Shown here: positions 49,427 to 60,372 of the stretch, piece after piece | Layout: each line of letters begins with the position of its first letter | How positions within the stretch are numbered: the first letter of the stretch is position 1 | Source of the DNA: Bacillus methanolicus PB1 | GTDB lineage: Bacteria > Bacillota > Bacilli > Bacillales > Cytobacillaceae | Assembly: GCF_000262755.1 (NCBI RefSeq) | Contig: NZ_AFEU01000003.1 | Span: forward strand, 992,001-1,056,000 | Reading direction: 5' to 3' | DNA: 64,000 nucleotides | Notes under the pieces: generated by a model | Told to the model about the DNA's origin: nothing | What the model saw: the letters and a program-made list of their open reading frames with translations, nothing else | The model's database searches: none | Made by a program: the position numbers and the translations under genes

Positions 49427-49545
49427 GAAGAGGCTGTCTCATAAGGGTCTGACCCCATGTGCATTATCAATATATAGCACATTAATCCAACATTATGTCC
49501 TATATATTGTGGGGTCTGACCCTTAGGCTTTGAGACAGCCTCTTC
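49427..49545. repeat. palindromic repeat, subfamily 1, copy I (inverted orientation)
   Basis: 119 bp, perfect 15-bp ends GAAGAGGCTGTCTCA and TGAGACAGCCTCTTC. Relative to A, H and J it is inverted. The outermost pair is G-C where copy A has A-T. Stands 17 bp after the valS stop and 32 bp before folC. Confidence 0.95.
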
Positions 49546-49562
49546 TCATTGAGTACGTGTTT

Positions 49563-52211
49563 TTAAGATTCGCCTTTCAGTTCTCGAATACGGGCTTCGA
49601 CAGCTGCTCTCTTTTCTTTATAATCTTTTTCTTTTGCCCGCTCTTCTTCAATTACTTTTTCAGGCGCTTTTTTCAGAAAACCTTCATTGCTTAATTTTTT
49701 CTGTACCCGTTCGACTTCTTTATTCAGTTTCTCAAGTTCTTTTTCAAGACGGGCAATTTCTTCTTCAATATTTATGAGCCCTTCAAGCGGAAGAATAATC
49801 TCCGCTCCGGTTACAATCGCTGTCATTGCTTTATTAGGAATTTCGATTTCGGTTGCTACCGTTAATTCTTCCGGATTACAGAACCGCTCAATATAAGCGC
49901 GGTTTTTTTCGATAACTTCCTGAACATCTTTGTCTTTTGCTTTAAGGAGCATTTTGATTTTCTTGCTCATCGGTGTATTCACTTCAGCACGAATGTTGCG
50001 AACCGATCGAATGACGTCTACCAGTAGCTTCATCTCTTCCGCAGCTTGTTCATCATTCAATTCAGGCCTTGCTTCAGGCCATTTTGCAATCGTAATCGAC
50101 TCTCCTTCATGCGGAAGGTTTTGCCAAATTTCCTCCGTGATAAACGGCGTAAACGGATGGAGCAATCGCATAATATGATCAAGCACGTAAGCTAAAATGG
50201 AACGGGTTGTTTTCTTCGCGGCCTCATCTTCCCCATATAATGGGAGCTTCGCCATTTCGATATACCAATCGCAAAAATCATCCCAAATAAAGTTGTAAAG
50301 AACGCGGCCCACTTCACCGAATTCGTAGCGGTCAGCAAGGCGGGTAACCGTTTCAATTGTTTCATTTAACCTTGTTAAAATCCATTTATCTGCTACAGAC
50401 TTTTCACCGCTTAAATCGATTTCTTCAAATGTTAAACCATCCATGTTCATTAATGCGAATCTTGATGCGTTCCAAATTTTGTTTGCAAAGTTCCATGCAG
50501 CCTCAACTTTTTCAATGCTGAAGCGCAAATCTTGACCGGGCGAACTTCCTGTAGCCAAGAAGTAGCGCAGCGAGTCAGCACCGTATTGATCGATCACTTC
50601 CATCGGATCAACCCCGTTGCCGAGAGATTTACTCATTTTGCGCCCTTGTGCATCGCGTACAAGTCCATGGATTAATACATCTTTAAATGGGCGCTTTCCT
50701 GTAAACTCGACTCCTTGGAAAATCATACGGGATACCCAGAAGAAAATAATATCATAGCCGGTTACAAGGCAATCAGTCGGATAGTAGCGCTCGTAATCTT
50801 TTGAATCAGTATCCGGCCAGCCCATTGTCGAGAACGGCCACAATGCAGAACTGAACCAAGTATCAAGAACATCTTTGTCTTGTTCCCAGTTTTCAATATC
50901 AGCAGGCGGTTCATGGTCCACATAGATTTCCCCGGTTTCTTTATGATACCAGGCAGGAATGCGGTGGCCCCACCAAAGCTGACGTGAAATACACCAGTCA
51001 CGGATATTTTCCATCCAGTGAAGATATATTTTTTCGAAGCGTTCCGGAACAAAGTTTACTTTGTCTTCCCGTTTTTGAAGGGCAATTGCTGCATCAGCAA
51101 GCGGCTGCATTTTTACGAACCACTGGGTGGAAAGGTAAGGTTCTACAACCGCACCGCTTCGTTCAGAATGACCTACGGAATGAACGTGTTCTTCAATTTT
51201 GAAAAGAACTCCCTGTTCCTGCAAATCTTTCACAATTTGGCTTCGGCATTCAAACCGGTCCATGCCTTGATACTTGCCGGCTTTTTCATTCATCGTTCCG
51301 TCTTCGTTCATGACTAGAATTCGCTCAAGGTTATGGCGGTTGCCGATCTCAAAATCGTTCGGGTCATGTGCAGGGGTGATTTTTACAGCCCCGGATCCGA
51401 ATTCCATATCTACATAGTCATCGCCGATAATCGGAATTTCCCGACCGACAATTGGCAAAATGACCGTCTTCCCGATTAAATGCTTATAGCGCTCATCTTC
51501 CGGATGAACAGCAACAGCTGTATCACCAAGCATCGTTTCCGGACGAGTAGTTGCGACTTCAATATAGCCTGAACCATCCGCAAGAGGATACTTCATATGA
51601 TAAAAGGCACCTTGAACATCTTTATAAATAACTTCGATATCGGAAAGTGCCGTTTTCGTCGACGGATCCCAGTTGATGATGTACTCCCCGCGGTAAATTA
51701 AGCCTTTCCGGTAAAGGCTGACGAATACTTCACGAACAGCTTTTGATAAGCCTTCATCAAGGGTAAAGCGCTCCCGGCTGTAGTCGAGACCGAGGCCAAG
51801 CTTTGTCCATTGCTGGCGAATATGTTCCGCATACTCTTCTTTCCATTTCCACGTTTCTTCAACAAATTTTTCCCGTCCTAAATCGTAGCGGCTTTTGCCC
51901 TCATTACGCAGTTTTTCTTCTACTTTTGCTTGAGTGGCAATGCCGGCGTGATCCATTCCCGGCAGCCAGAGAACGTCATAGCCCTGCATCCGTTTCATGC
52001 GTGTAAGAATATCTTGTAAAGTTGTATCCCACGCATGTCCAAGGTGCAGTTTCCCCGTCACATTCGGAGGCGGAATAACAATTGTATACGGCTGTTTCTT
52101 TTCATCGTCTTTCGCTTCAAAAAATTTTCCTTTCAGCCACCACTCATATCGACCCTGTTCAATCGCTTTAGGGTCATACTTGGTTGGCATCGTCACTTCC
52201 TTTGTACTCAT
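49563..52211 (-). CDS. valS: valyl-tRNA synthetase
   Basis: 882 residues, standard length. Class I signatures [16 protein letters not shown] and [14 protein letters not shown], a CP1 editing domain ([20 protein letters not shown]), and a C-terminal coiled coil ([20 protein letters not shown]). ATG at 52211 (MSTKEV) follows GGAGGAAC; upstream open frame belongs to the leader. Controlled by a T-box element upstream. Confidence 0.98.
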   Translation of the reverse strand: MSTKEVTMPTKYDPKAIEQGRYEWWLKGKFFEAKDDEKKQPYTIVIPPPNVTGKLHLGHAWDTTLQDILTRMKRMQGYDVLWLPGMDHAGIATQAKVEEKLRNEGKSRYDLGREKFVEETWKWKEEYAEHIRQQWTKLGLGLDYSRERFTLDEGLSKAVREVFVSLYRKGLIYRGEYIINWDPSTKTALSDIEVIYKDVQGAFYHMKYPLADGSGYIEVATTRPETMLGDTAVAVHPEDERYKHLIGKTVILPIVGREIPIIGDDYVDMEFGSGAVKITPAHDPNDFEIGNRHNLERILVMNEDGTMNEKAGKYQGMDRFECRSQIVKDLQEQGVLFKIEEHVHSVGHSERSGAVVEPYLSTQWFVKMQPLADAAIALQKREDKVNFVPERFEKIYLHWMENIRDWCISRQLWWGHRIPAWYHKETGEIYVDHEPPADIENWEQDKDVLDTWFSSALWPFSTMGWPDTDSKDYERYYPTDCLVTGYDIIFFWVSRMIFQGVEFTGKRPFKDVLIHGLVRDAQGRKMSKSLGNGVDPMEVIDQYGADSLRYFLATGSSPGQDLRFSIEKVEAAWNFANKIWNASRFALMNMDGLTFEEIDLSGEKSVADKWILTRLNETIETVTRLADRYEFGEVGRVLYNFIWDDFCDWYIEMAKLPLYGEDEAAKKTTRSILAYVLDHIMRLLHPFTPFITEEIWQNLPHEGESITIAKWPEARPELNDEQAAEEMKLLVDVIRSVRNIRAEVNTPMSKKIKMLLKAKDKDVQEVIEKNRAYIERFCNPEELTVATEIEIPNKAMTAIVTGAEIILPLEGLINIEEEIARLEKELEKLNKEVERVQKKLSNEGFLKKAPEKVIEEERAKEKDYKEKRAAVEARIRELKGES

Positions 52212-52240
52212 TTCTAAAGTTCCTCCAATCCATCCAAAAA

Positions 52241-52278
52241 ATAAAAAACTCCATTCGCCATAAAAGGACGAATAGAGT
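52241..52278 (-). terminator. T-box regulated terminator before valS
   Basis: ACTCTATTCG and CGAATGGAGT pair around an AT-rich loop, followed by TTTTTTATTTT on the minus strand, 30 bp before the valS ATG region. Confidence 0.88.
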
Positions 52279-52503
52279 GAATTTCGCGGTACCACCTTTT
52301 TTCCAACCAAATTATTGATTGGCTCTCATTCAGATAACGGTTTTCCCGTCTTCCGCTAATAAGAAAAAAACCGTTCGCAGAAGATGCTCAAGGGCGACCT
52401 TCCGAAGCACCCGCTTAGGAAGCCTCCCAGCTGTTGGCTTCCCTCTCTTGAAGCTGTTTTCTTCGTACTCTTCCCCGTCTTTGCAAGAACTTTTCAGTTT
52501 CTA
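52265..52503 (-). ncRNA. T-box leader riboswitch of valS
   Basis: Between the promoter and valS the minus strand has the T-box core AAGGTGGTACCGCG (52285-52296 holds GGTGGTACCGCG), preceded by a long stem I with AGAGAGGGAAGCC-type distal loop sequence, and followed by a terminator (52241-52278). A GUC within GGAAGGUCGCC is a candidate valine specifier codon. Uncharged tRNA-Val binding should favour the antiterminator. Confidence 0.93.
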
Positions 52504-52509
52504 TTAGTT

Positions 52510-52538
52510 ATACTACGGAAAAAGGCAATTCTCGTCAA
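52510..52538 (-). promoter_or_regulatory. sigma-A promoter of valS
   Basis: Minus strand TTGACG (52533-52538) and TAGTAT (52510-52515) with 17-bp spacing, just upstream of the T-box leader. Confidence 0.82.
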
Positions 52539-52656
52539 TAAGAATAACCTAATTTTTTATATAATATACTTTTTACAACAGGATTGTTCGAAAGACACGT
52601 TCGGCAGGGCAAAAACATAAAATGAAGATAAAAGAACATAAAGGGGCTGAGCTCAT

Positions 52657-52848
52657 TTGAGGAGAAGATACAACCCGTATACACTGCCTCCATGGCTGAA
52701 AACTTTCAGAAACGTCTGCAACCAGTTTATCATCCCATTTTGTGTATTTCAAGGAATTCGAACGATTTTACTCCCGACAACATTTGACGTTCTCCTGTTA
52801 ACCATCTTTGTTTTACTGGCTCTTGCTCTCCATTTTGACATCATATAG
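52657..52848 (+). CDS. small membrane protein, 63 residues, unknown function
   Basis: TTG start at 52657 with AAAGGGGCTG about ten bases upstream. Sequence starts MRRRYNPYTLPPWLKTFRNV, a positive amphipathic part, followed by two short hydrophobic segments (FIIPFCVFQGI and VLLLTIFVLLALALHFDI). A TATAAT lies at 52560-52565. It has its own terminator at 52848-52883, which argues that it is a real gene. Function not recognised; the only plus-strand gene between 46 and 62 kb. Confidence 0.65.
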   Translation: MRRRYNPYTLPPWLKTFRNVCNQFIIPFCVFQGIRTILLPTTFDVLLLTIFVLLALALHFDII

Positions 52849-52883
52849 AAAGCCCTGGAATGAGTATCTATTCCTGGGCTTTC
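52848..52883. terminator. bidirectional terminator between the small gene and ysxE
   Basis: GAAAGCCC-T-GGAAT pairs with ATTCC-T-GGGCTTTC around a short loop, with T-rich tails on both strands; it overlaps both gene ends. Confidence 0.85.
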
Positions 52884-53902
52884 TCTTGGGCTTCTTTTTT
52901 TCTTTGTTCTATTTCTTCAATCCTCATAACGACATACTCCGTATTTTTTAATTGCCAATAATTACGCTGCAACTGCTGGACAAACTTCCGTTCATTCTTT
53001 CTTGCATGTTTTTTGAAATAATTTTCTGCGGTGCGGATGATTTTTCCGGGATGAGCAAGATATGCAAGGAATAATAGCATCTCGTCCTCTTTAAAAGGGA
53101 AGTATTTAAAATAAGTGTAAACCAGGTTAACGTTATCTTCAGTCTGTTTTGGCAGGCTATTTAATGACCTTGAAAGGAACGGGAGCAAATCATGAAAGGG
53201 AGAGCCGAGTTTGGATCTTTCAAAATTAATAAAATATCCGTAGCCCCTTTCATCTAAAAGAAAGTGTTCTGCTGAAACCTTTCCGTGAACCAAAACAGAG
53301 CGGGCTTTTTCTTGGTCTTTTGTTTTTTCATACCAATCTTCCAGCTTTCGTTTCGAAAACATAAGCGCCTGGCTTATTTCATAATAGTAAAGGCAAAACA
53401 GCAATTCAAACGGGGACATGTACCATTTTTTTTCGCTCGTCTCCATAAACCCTTCGATAAACTCTTTCTCTTTATCCCACTCAAGCAACGTATTTTCATA
53501 ATGTTCTTTTCGTTCTTCTTTATTTATGTTTATTTCTCGGGCTGACAAAATATGGATCCTGGCTAATTCCCGGACAAGCTGTTTATTTCTTTCAGACTGA
53601 TTCTCCCTTTCTTCATTAGGCATCCACGGCATTAAATAATAAAGATGATTTTGATGCAGGACCGCATACCGCCCATCAGCAGATGGATAGATTGGAACAA
53701 TCCGGTTATAGCCTTTTTTATATAAAAATTGCACATGGCGGATAAAATCTGTGCCGTTTGAAGGAGGTATCTTTTTAAGAGCGAAAACGCCCTTATTTGA
53801 ATAGACCTTTTGGATTCTGCCAAAATCCTCTACAAAATAAGGTTCAACTTGATATGCTCGCAATATTGGTGCAACTTCTTTTAATCGATTTTGATCAATC
53901 AT
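52868..53902 (-). CDS. ysxE: YsxE-like spore coat protein, kinase fold with lost catalytic residues
   Basis: 344 residues. Choline/aminoglycoside kinase-like fold, but the catalytic loop reads VLVHGKVSAEHFLL (Lys where the catalytic Asp should be) and the metal site reads YFINFERSK (Asn for Asp), so it is probably a pseudokinase. YsxE is a SpoVID-dependent inner coat protein in B. subtilis. Start: the ATG at 53902 (MIDQNR), nine bases after TTTGGAGG; the open frame up to 54064 is translated repeat J and is rejected. Follows spoVID as in B. subtilis. Confidence 0.87.
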   Translation of the reverse strand: MIDQNRLKEVAPILRAYQVEPYFVEDFGRIQKVYSNKGVFALKKIPPSNGTDFIRHVQFLYKKGYNRIVPIYPSADGRYAVLHQNHLYYLMPWMPNEERENQSERNKQLVRELARIHILSAREININKEERKEHYENTLLEWDKEKEFIEGFMETSEKKWYMSPFELLFCLYYYEISQALMFSKRKLEDWYEKTKDQEKARSVLVHGKVSAEHFLLDERGYGYFINFERSKLGSPFHDLLPFLSRSLNSLPKQTEDNVNLVYTYFKYFPFKEDEMLLFLAYLAHPGKIIRTAENYFKKHARKNERKFVQQLQRNYWQLKNTEYVVMRIEEIEQRKKEAQEKAQE

Positions 53903-53943
53903 TACTTTCATCCTCCAAAGGTGAAAACAAAAAGAAAAAAGCC

Positions 53944-54062
53944 GAGGCTGTCTCAAAAGCCTAAGGGTAAGACCCCATAACACAATATATAGGACATAGT
54001 GTTGGATAAATGTGCTATATATTGATAATGCACATGGGGTCAGACCCTTATGAGACAGCCTC
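53944..54062. repeat. palindromic repeat, subfamily 1, copy J
   Basis: 119 bp, ends GAGGCTGTCTCA (53944-53955) and TGAGACAGCCTC (54051-54062); one box is mutated to GGGTAAGACCCC. Lies 16 bp after the spoVID stop and 42 bp before ysxE, i.e. inside a conserved gene pair. Confidence 0.94.
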
Positions 54063-54077
54063 ACTTTTTTAAACTTA

Positions 54078-55358
54078 TTATTTTTGTTTTACTGCCACTG
54101 GTATATATAGGACTTGCCCCTCATATACATCCTGATTAGCTTCCAGATGATTTACCCGAAGCAGCTGGGCAATCGTGATGTCGTACCGTTCTGCAAGCTG
54201 GTCGAGTGTTTCGCCCTGCTGTACAATACAGACTTTCAATTTAGCTTGCCTTTCCTCTTCTTTTCTGGCGAGAAACTCTGTGATTGAAAGAGACTTCTTT
54301 TTCGAAAGTTTCTTTTTTTTCGTCTCCACTTGCTCCGGTGAAGATTCGCTCTCATCCGCTTCCTCTAATACAGGTTCTTTTTCCTGCTTAACTTCTAATT
54401 CTTCTGTTTCGGTTTCTTCAGCAATTTCTTCCACTTGATTGTTTTCGAAAAGTTCTGCTGCTTGTGGTGCAGGAGCTTCTTTTCTTTGTACAGAAAATGA
54501 AATCTCAGGGGTAAAAACTCCGGATTCTACTGTCACTTCTTCTGGCGCTTTTTCAGCGTTTTCGCTTGCAGGGGTCAATTCAATTAAAGCAGGAGAGGCT
54601 TCCTGTTCGTGAACAGGCTGCTGATTCAGTTCCGCTTCAGGCTGTTTTCTTGCCTCTGCTTCAAATGTTTCATATACATTTTCTTCTTTTTTCTCTTCTT
54701 CCGAATCTACAAAAGGAGAAAAGCGGGAAAGGAACTGCAATTCTTCTTCACGTTCTTCAAATACTTCGTCTGCTTTTTTTAATTCAATTTCTTTTCCTAA
54801 ATCGTCTGTTTCTTTTAATTCAGTGGCTTTTTCTGCTTCATCATCTTCTTCCTCAGCTGGAGTGTAATCATCGCGAAAAGAATCGTCTTGCACGTATTCT
54901 AGCTCTTCATCGGAAGCAGGCACTTTTTGCTGCTCGCCGTACAAGCCGGATATTTTAAGATCAGCAGTTAATTTCATGCAGCTTCTTTCCGGAAAAAGAT
55001 AATCAAACGATTCCACAACTACATCAATATCGTAAACGCTTTGAATACGGTTATTTGGAATCGAGATATCTACCGGAAAACGATGCAAAAATTCACAAAT
55101 TCCTTCTTCGCGTTCTTCAACGGAATGAATAAACCGGGCGGCTGAAACAGGTTCTTCTTCAGTTTCTTCGGTTTGATAACGCTTATATTCCCCCGACAAT
55201 TCCAGAGTGCCCTGAATCGTCACATACTGTTCGTTCTCCTGAATCGTTATATTTGGGTCAAGAGAAATCGATACTAGCTCTTCGACTTCCTGTCCTTTTT
55301 GAAACCAGACCGATTCTTCCAAAGAAAATCTCAAACTCGATAGATTCCCTTGAGACAA
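54078..55358 (-). CDS. spoVID: SpoVID, spore coat encasement protein
   Basis: 426 residues. N-terminal folded domain (LRFSLEESVWFQKGQEVEEL, TIQGTLELSGEYKRY), a very acidic low-complexity centre with Glu runs, and a C-terminal LysM (CIVQQGETLDQLAERYDITI, ANQDVYEGQVLYIP). SpoVID binds SafA and coats during encasement; the SafA gene is at 11-12.6 kb. Start is the TTG at 55358, placed five bases after GGAGGAG; a nearby ATG at 55376 overlaps that site. Monocistronic or with ysxE, from which repeat J separates it. Confidence 0.92.
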   Translation of the reverse strand: MSQGNLSSLRFSLEESVWFQKGQEVEELVSISLDPNITIQENEQYVTIQGTLELSGEYKRYQTEETEEEPVSAARFIHSVEEREEGICEFLHRFPVDISIPNNRIQSVYDIDVVVESFDYLFPERSCMKLTADLKISGLYGEQQKVPASDEELEYVQDDSFRDDYTPAEEEDDEAEKATELKETDDLGKEIELKKADEVFEEREEELQFLSRFSPFVDSEEEKKEENVYETFEAEARKQPEAELNQQPVHEQEASPALIELTPASENAEKAPEEVTVESGVFTPEISFSVQRKEAPAPQAAELFENNQVEEIAEETETEELEVKQEKEPVLEEADESESSPEQVETKKKKLSKKKSLSITEFLARKEEERQAKLKVCIVQQGETLDQLAERYDITIAQLLRVNHLEANQDVYEGQVLYIPVAVKQK

Positions 55359-55445
55359 AGCGACTCCTCCTTTCATATCCTCTCACGTATAATCACTATG
55401 TCATTACCACTCTATGATTTGCCTAATAGTTTTATGATAAAAGAA

Positions 55446-55481
55446 AAAGCACAATCACGAAAATTCGTGATTGTGCTTTTC
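55446..55481 (-). terminator. terminator of the hem operon after hemL
   Basis: Perfect 17-bp stem: AAAAGCACAATCACGAA pairs with TTCGTGATTGTGCTTTT across a two-base centre, nine bases beyond the hemL stop. Confidence 0.92.
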
Positions 55482-55489
55482 AAAACAGA

Positions 55490-56779
55490 TTATCCTTTTA
55501 ATTTTGAAAATGCTTTTTCAGCAGCCTGAATCGTTTTCTCAATGTCTTCATCGGTATGGACTGTTGATAAAAACAGGCCTTCAAATTGGGATGGAGGCAA
55601 GAATATGCCTTCGTTCGCCATTTCTTTATAAAATGATGCAAAATAATCTAGATTTGATGTTTTTGCTTTTTCATAATTAATTACTTCTTCATTTGTAAAA
55701 AAGAAGCCTATCATTGATCCGGCGCGATTAATCGTATGCGGAATTTCATATTTCTCTGCAGCTCTTCTTAATCCTTCTTCAAGCTTGTCTGCTTTACGTT
55801 CAAATTCTTTATAAGTTTCAGGAGTCAGCTGGCTTAGTGTTTCATAACCTGCTGTCATTGCCAGCGGATTTCCGGATAGAGTGCCAGCCTGATAAATAGG
55901 GCCGCTAGGAGCGATTCGTTCCATAATTTCCGCTTTTCCTCCATATGCCCCTACAGGAAGTCCTCCGCCGATGACTTTTCCTAAACATGTGATGTCAGGC
56001 GTTATGCCGAAATACCCTTGTGCACAGTTATATCCCACGCGAAAACCTGTCATTACTTCATCAAAAATTAACAATGCTCCGTATTCGGTTGTAATTTGCC
56101 GCAAACCTTCTAAAAATACCGGAAGCGGCGGAACTACGCCCATATTGCCGGCAACAGGTTCAACAATCACTCCTGCAATATCATCACCGTATTGTTCAAA
56201 GGCATATTTAACGCCTTCAAGATCATTATAAGGAACCGTAATTGTATTATTAGCCACTCCTTCAGGTACGCCCGGGCTGTCAGGAAGTCCTAACGTCGCC
56301 ACACCTGAACCTGCTTTGATTAAAAGGGAGTCGCCATGCCCATGGTAGCAGCCTTCAAATTTTAAAATCTTGTTTCTTCCGGTAAACCCTCGTGCCAGGC
56401 GAAGAGCACTCATCGTTGCTTCTGTTCCGGAAGAAACCATCCTGATGATTTCAATGGACGGAACCCGTTTTTTCACGAGTTTTGCCAGTTCATTTTCAAT
56501 TAGAGTCGGTGCGCCAAAGCTTGTGCCAAGCTCCGCCACTTTCTTAATTGCTTCTACGACACGATCATTAGAATGCCCTAGAATAAGCGGGCCCCAGGAA
56601 AGTACGTAATCAATATACTCATTTCCATCAATATCATAAATTTTTGAGCCCTTCCCTTTTGCCATAAAAATCGGATCCATTTTTACCGATTTAAAAGCGC
56701 GTACAGGACTGTTCACTCCGCCGGGCATTAAGGTTTGAGCTTCTTTAAAAGCGGAAATTGATTTTTCATATGAGCGCAT
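55490..56779 (-). CDS. hemL: glutamate-1-semialdehyde 2,1-aminomutase
   Basis: 429 residues. PLP-dependent; the lysine lies in [17 protein letters not shown], with [13 protein letters not shown] near the N terminus and [15 protein letters not shown]. Makes 5-aminolevulinate from the semialdehyde produced by HemA. Last gene of hemA-hemX-hemC-hemD-hemB-hemL; the strong hairpin at 55446-55481 ends the operon. Confidence 0.97.
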   Translation of the reverse strand: MRSYEKSISAFKEAQTLMPGGVNSPVRAFKSVKMDPIFMAKGKGSKIYDIDGNEYIDYVLSWGPLILGHSNDRVVEAIKKVAELGTSFGAPTLIENELAKLVKKRVPSIEIIRMVSSGTEATMSALRLARGFTGRNKILKFEGCYHGHGDSLLIKAGSGVATLGLPDSPGVPEGVANNTITVPYNDLEGVKYAFEQYGDDIAGVIVEPVAGNMGVVPPLPVFLEGLRQITTEYGALLIFDEVMTGFRVGYNCAQGYFGITPDITCLGKVIGGGLPVGAYGGKAEIMERIAPSGPIYQAGTLSGNPLAMTAGYETLSQLTPETYKEFERKADKLEEGLRRAAEKYEIPHTINRAGSMIGFFFTNEEVINYEKAKTSNLDYFASFYKEMANEGIFLPPSQFEGLFLSTVHTDEDIEKTIQAAEKAFSKLKG

Positions 56780-56801
56780 AAACCCTTCCCCTCTTTTCGT
56801 C

Positions 56802-57779
56802 TTATTGTTCTCTCAGCCAGCGGGCTGCATCTTTGGCATGATATGTAATAATCAAGTCCGCACCCGCACGTTTCATTCCCGTTAACATTTCCATTACTAC
56901 ATTTTTCTCATCAATCCAGCCATTCTGAGCAGCAGCTTTCACCATCGAATATTCACCACTGACGTTATAAATCACAACAGGCAGATTAAAATTGTTTTTA
57001 ACGTCACGTACAATATCCAAGTATGGCATACCCGGCTTTACAATCAGAAAATCTGCGCCTTCTAGTGTATCGGATTCAGCTTCCCGGAGCGCTTCAAGCC
57101 TGTTGGCAGGATCCATCTGGTAAGTTTTTCGATCGCCGAATTGCGGTGCACTGTCAGCAGCATCGCGGAAAGGACCATAAAAAGATGAAGCATATTTTAC
57201 CGCGTATGACATAATCGGAACATTTTCAAAACCTGCTTCATCCAGACCATGACGGATCGCAGCAACGAAACCGTCCATCATATTTGATGGAGCAATAATA
57301 TCAGCGCCAGCCTTTGCCTGGCTTACAGCAGTTTTCGCAAGCAGTTCAAGAGAAGGATCGTTTAATACTTTTTCACCTTCAATTACGCCGCAGTGGCCAT
57401 GGCTTGTATATTCACACAGGCAAGTATCTGCAATCACAATAAGATCCGGAAAATGCTTTTTAATATAACGGATTGCTTCTTGAACAATCCCGTGATTATG
57501 ATAGGCTTCTTTTCCGAACTCATCTTTTTCAGCCGGAATACCAAAAAGCAAAACAGATTTGATTCCAAGGCTCACTACTTCAGTCATTTCTTCGTGAAGG
57601 TTGCCAAGGGACAATTGAAAAACTCCAGGCATGGAAGAGACTTGATTTTTAATCTCGTTTCCTTCCACAATAAACAGCGGGTAGATTAAATCTTCCAGAC
57701 GCAAAAAGTTTTCTCGGACAAGCGCCCGCATATTTGCTGTTTGTCTCAAACGGCGATGCCGGGTAAATTGAAGATTCAT
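56802..57779 (-). CDS. hemB: porphobilinogen synthase (delta-aminolevulinate dehydratase)
   Basis: 325 residues. Joins two aminolevulinates. Schiff-base lysines in [15 protein letters not shown] and [11 protein letters not shown]; zinc-type cysteines in [15 protein letters not shown] at 57779 is used, GGAGG 12 bases upstream; a TTG-less frame up to 57815 lies inside hemD and is not supported. 19 bp after hemD. Confidence 0.96.
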   Translation of the reverse strand: MNLQFTRHRRLRQTANMRALVRENFLRLEDLIYPLFIVEGNEIKNQVSSMPGVFQLSLGNLHEEMTEVVSLGIKSVLLFGIPAEKDEFGKEAYHNHGIVQEAIRYIKKHFPDLIVIADTCLCEYTSHGHCGVIEGEKVLNDPSLELLAKTAVSQAKAGADIIAPSNMMDGFVAAIRHGLDEAGFENVPIMSYAVKYASSFYGPFRDAADSAPQFGDRKTYQMDPANRLEALREAESDTLEGADFLIVKPGMPYLDIVRDVKNNFNLPVVIYNVSGEYSMVKAAAQNGWIDEKNVVMEMLTGMKRAGADLIITYHAKDAARWLREQ

Positions 57780-57798
57780 AATTGCATGTAACCTCCAG

Positions 57799-58572
57799 TT
57801 AATTGTTATTTTCAATATACTTCACAATGCCTTTTACCATTTCCTCGATTGTAAAAATGTTCGGGACCACATCTACTTTAAGTCCGAGAGAGGAAGCCTT
57901 TTCTGCCGTTACAGGGCCAATACAGGCGACCAAACAATCTTTAATTTTTTCAAAACCATTGTTCGCATGAACAATTTCCATAAAATGGATTACCGTCGAT
58001 GAGCTCGTAAATGTCAGTATATCGAGCTTCCCGGCCTGTACGATATCTACTAATTGAGTACGGCTCGTTTCAGGTAAATATGTCTCATAGATGACAACTT
58101 CTTCGACGCATGCTCCTCTTTCCTTCAGGGAAGAAGTAATATAATCCCTTGCTAAGCTCCCTTTTGGCAGCAAAATTCTTAACCCTTTCATTACATATGG
58201 CAAAAACTCTTTAACGAAGCCCTCCGCAACATATTCAGAGGGCCGAAAGTCCGCTTTATAGCCTTTCTCATTGAGAGTTTGTTCTGTTTTTTCCCCGATT
58301 ACCGCTATCTTTGAAACAATCTTTCCGTCGCCTAAGAAAGAAAAGAAAGTATCAACAGTAACACTACTCGTAAAAATAATCCAATCATAGGAATCCAAAT
58401 TTCTGAATATCTCTCGGATTTTTTTTGTATCAGAAACAGGACGAAAAGCAATAAGTGGTATTTCTACAGGAATTCCTCCATAGTCTCTTACAAGCTTTGC
58501 AAAGGATTTTGTGTGATTTTTCCCTCTTGGGATTAAAACGTTTTTACCTTGTAAAGGAAGAGAATGACTCAT
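57799..58572 (-). CDS. hemD: uroporphyrinogen-III synthase
   Basis: 257 residues, two alpha/beta domains with the weakly conserved family features [15 protein letters not shown] and [13 protein letters not shown], and [15 protein letters not shown] near the C terminus. Closes hydroxymethylbilane to uroporphyrinogen III. Overlaps hemC by 4 bp (ATGA). Confidence 0.94.
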   Translation of the reverse strand: MSHSLPLQGKNVLIPRGKNHTKSFAKLVRDYGGIPVEIPLIAFRPVSDTKKIREIFRNLDSYDWIIFTSSVTVDTFFSFLGDGKIVSKIAVIGEKTEQTLNEKGYKADFRPSEYVAEGFVKEFLPYVMKGLRILLPKGSLARDYITSSLKERGACVEEVVIYETYLPETSRTQLVDIVQAGKLDILTFTSSSTVIHFMEIVHANNGFEKIKDCLVACIGPVTAEKASSLGLKVDVVPNIFTIEEMVKGIVKYIENNN

Positions 58573-59504
58573 ACGCTTTCCTGCTCCCGCTTCACTTTTT
58601 CTATTAAAGCTTTGGCCCCTTTTTCAATCAGCTTATCAGCCACACATTTCCCTAATTCCTCCGCATTATGGCCTGCAGCCCGTTCCTTAAGTATTTCTTT
58701 GCCGTCAGGAGAAGCAACGAGCCCTGTCAAGACGATTTCATCGTTGTCATTGATAAAAGCATAACCCGCAATTGGAACTTGGCAGCCGCCCTCCATTTTT
58801 TGCAAAAATGTTCTTTCTGCGCGGACCGCTCTTGATGTTTTTTCAGAAGTTAATTTTTCAAATAATTGCAAAAGCTCACTGTCATCACTGCGGCACTCGA
58901 TTGCCAAAGCCCCCTGGCCAACAGCAGGAAGACAAACATCCGTTTCTAAAAACTCGGTTACTACTTCAGAAGCCCAACCCATTCTTGACAAGCCTGCAGC
59001 AGCTAAAATGATCGCATCATATTCTTCTGTTTCCAGTTTCGCCAATCGCGTATCAATGTTTCCGCGTATCCACTTAATTTCCAGATCAGGACGGTTTGCC
59101 AGAATCTGAGCCCCCCGGCGGAGACTGCTTGTTCCAATCTTCGCGCCAAGTTTTAATTCTTTTAAAGGGATATGATTTTTCGAAATCAGAGCATCCCGGT
59201 GATCCTCGCGTTCAGGAATGCATCCGATCATAAGGCCTTCAGGAAGGACTGCAGGCATGTCTTTCATACTGTGAACAGCCATATCAATTTCCTTATTCAG
59301 CATTGCTTGCTCAATTTCTTTTACAAACAAGCCTTTTCCTCCAACTTTTGAAAGGGTAACATCTAAAATTTTGTCCCCTTTTGTCACAATTTCTTTGACT
59401 TCGAAATCAAAAGATGGGGCGAGCTTTTTTAATTGCTCAATTACCCAGTTTGTTTGTGTAAGTGCCAGTTTGCTTCTCCTTGAGCCGACTATAATTTTTC
59501 TCAC
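58569..59504 (-). CDS. hemC: hydroxymethylbilane synthase
   Basis: 311 residues. [15 protein letters not shown] at the start, catalytic Asp in [11 protein letters not shown], and cofactor-binding Cys in [12 protein letters not shown]. Polymerises four porphobilinogens. 20 bp after hemX. Confidence 0.97.
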   Translation of the reverse strand: MRKIIVGSRRSKLALTQTNWVIEQLKKLAPSFDFEVKEIVTKGDKILDVTLSKVGGKGLFVKEIEQAMLNKEIDMAVHSMKDMPAVLPEGLMIGCIPEREDHRDALISKNHIPLKELKLGAKIGTSSLRRGAQILANRPDLEIKWIRGNIDTRLAKLETEEYDAIILAAAGLSRMGWASEVVTEFLETDVCLPAVGQGALAIECRSDDSELLQLFEKLTSEKTSRAVRAERTFLQKMEGGCQVPIAGYAFINDNDEIVLTGLVASPDGKEILKERAAGHNAEELGKCVADKLIEKGAKALIEKVKREQESV

Positions 59505-59524
59505 AATTTAACTGCCTCCTAAAT

Positions 59525-60358
59525 TTACGTATTCCAAAAATGGAATGATGACAATTTTCCAAAAAGGAAAAAGTTAATCAGAACGATTAAAAATGAAGCA
59601 AAGTTCCAAAGGGCAAGAGATTTGCCGAACAAACCTTTCGCTACCCGCAAGTACAGATAAATACTATAAACTGTCAGGACTACAAACGACCCGATCACTT
59701 TTGTATCATACCAATGCATGTCAGGAACTTTTATGTATGCCCACTGTATTCCTAATATAAGACTCAATATCAGCATTGGTACTCCGATGACATTTAATAC
59801 ATATGACATATATTCGAGCTTTGATAAATCAGCGATCCGAACGAGTCTTTTCCCCCACTTTTTCCTTTTGAGCAAATCATATTGAATCATGTAAAGAATC
59901 GAGAATACAAATGAGAGCGAGAATGCCCCGTACGATAAAATAGCCATTGTTATATGGATAAGGAGAAGTTCGGAAACGAGTTTCTGTGCCATTACTTCGG
60001 ATTCGATCTGTACTGGTGCAAAGGTATGAATGGCTATAATGATAAACCCTAGTACATTTGTAAAAAAGACAATAAAGTCAACGCGCAATAACCGGTTGAT
60101 GCCAAGCGACAAGGTAATTAAAACCCATGCATAAAAATAAAGCCCCTCAAATATGGTCAAAACGGGGAATCTTTCAGTCTCCAACATATATAAAAACAAA
60201 AAAAGCGTTTGCAAAACCCATACAAATGCAAGTAACCAGAAGGCTGCTTTGTTCGCCTTCCGGTTATTGTGAAGAAAATCAATAAAGTATAAAAGGACGC
60301 TAAAGGCATACAGAATAACGGTCAGTTCATGCAACCTAGTCATATAAATATCAAACAT
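59525..60358 (-). CDS. hemX: HemX, membrane protein affecting HemA level
   Basis: 277 residues, eight membrane helices; the WxWxxGxxWA-like core appears as GIQWAYIKVPDMHWYDTKV of the cytochrome c assembly (CcmC/CcsA-like) family. In B. subtilis HemX lowers the amount of HemA protein. 14 bp after hemA. Confidence 0.94.
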   Translation of the reverse strand: MFDIYMTRLHELTVILYAFSVLLYFIDFLHNNRKANKAAFWLLAFVWVLQTLFLFLYMLETERFPVLTIFEGLYFYAWVLITLSLGINRLLRVDFIVFFTNVLGFIIIAIHTFAPVQIESEVMAQKLVSELLLIHITMAILSYGAFSLSFVFSILYMIQYDLLKRKKWGKRLVRIADLSKLEYMSYVLNVIGVPMLILSLILGIQWAYIKVPDMHWYDTKVIGSFVVLTVYSIYLYLRVAKGLFGKSLALWNFASFLIVLINFFLFGKLSSFHFWNT

Positions 60359-60372
60359 TGACAGAACCTCTC

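Noticed and set aside
53903-54064. 54-residue N-terminal extension of YsxE
   Set aside because: It is mostly translated from repeat J and lacks a start site; ATG 53902 has a good ribosome site.
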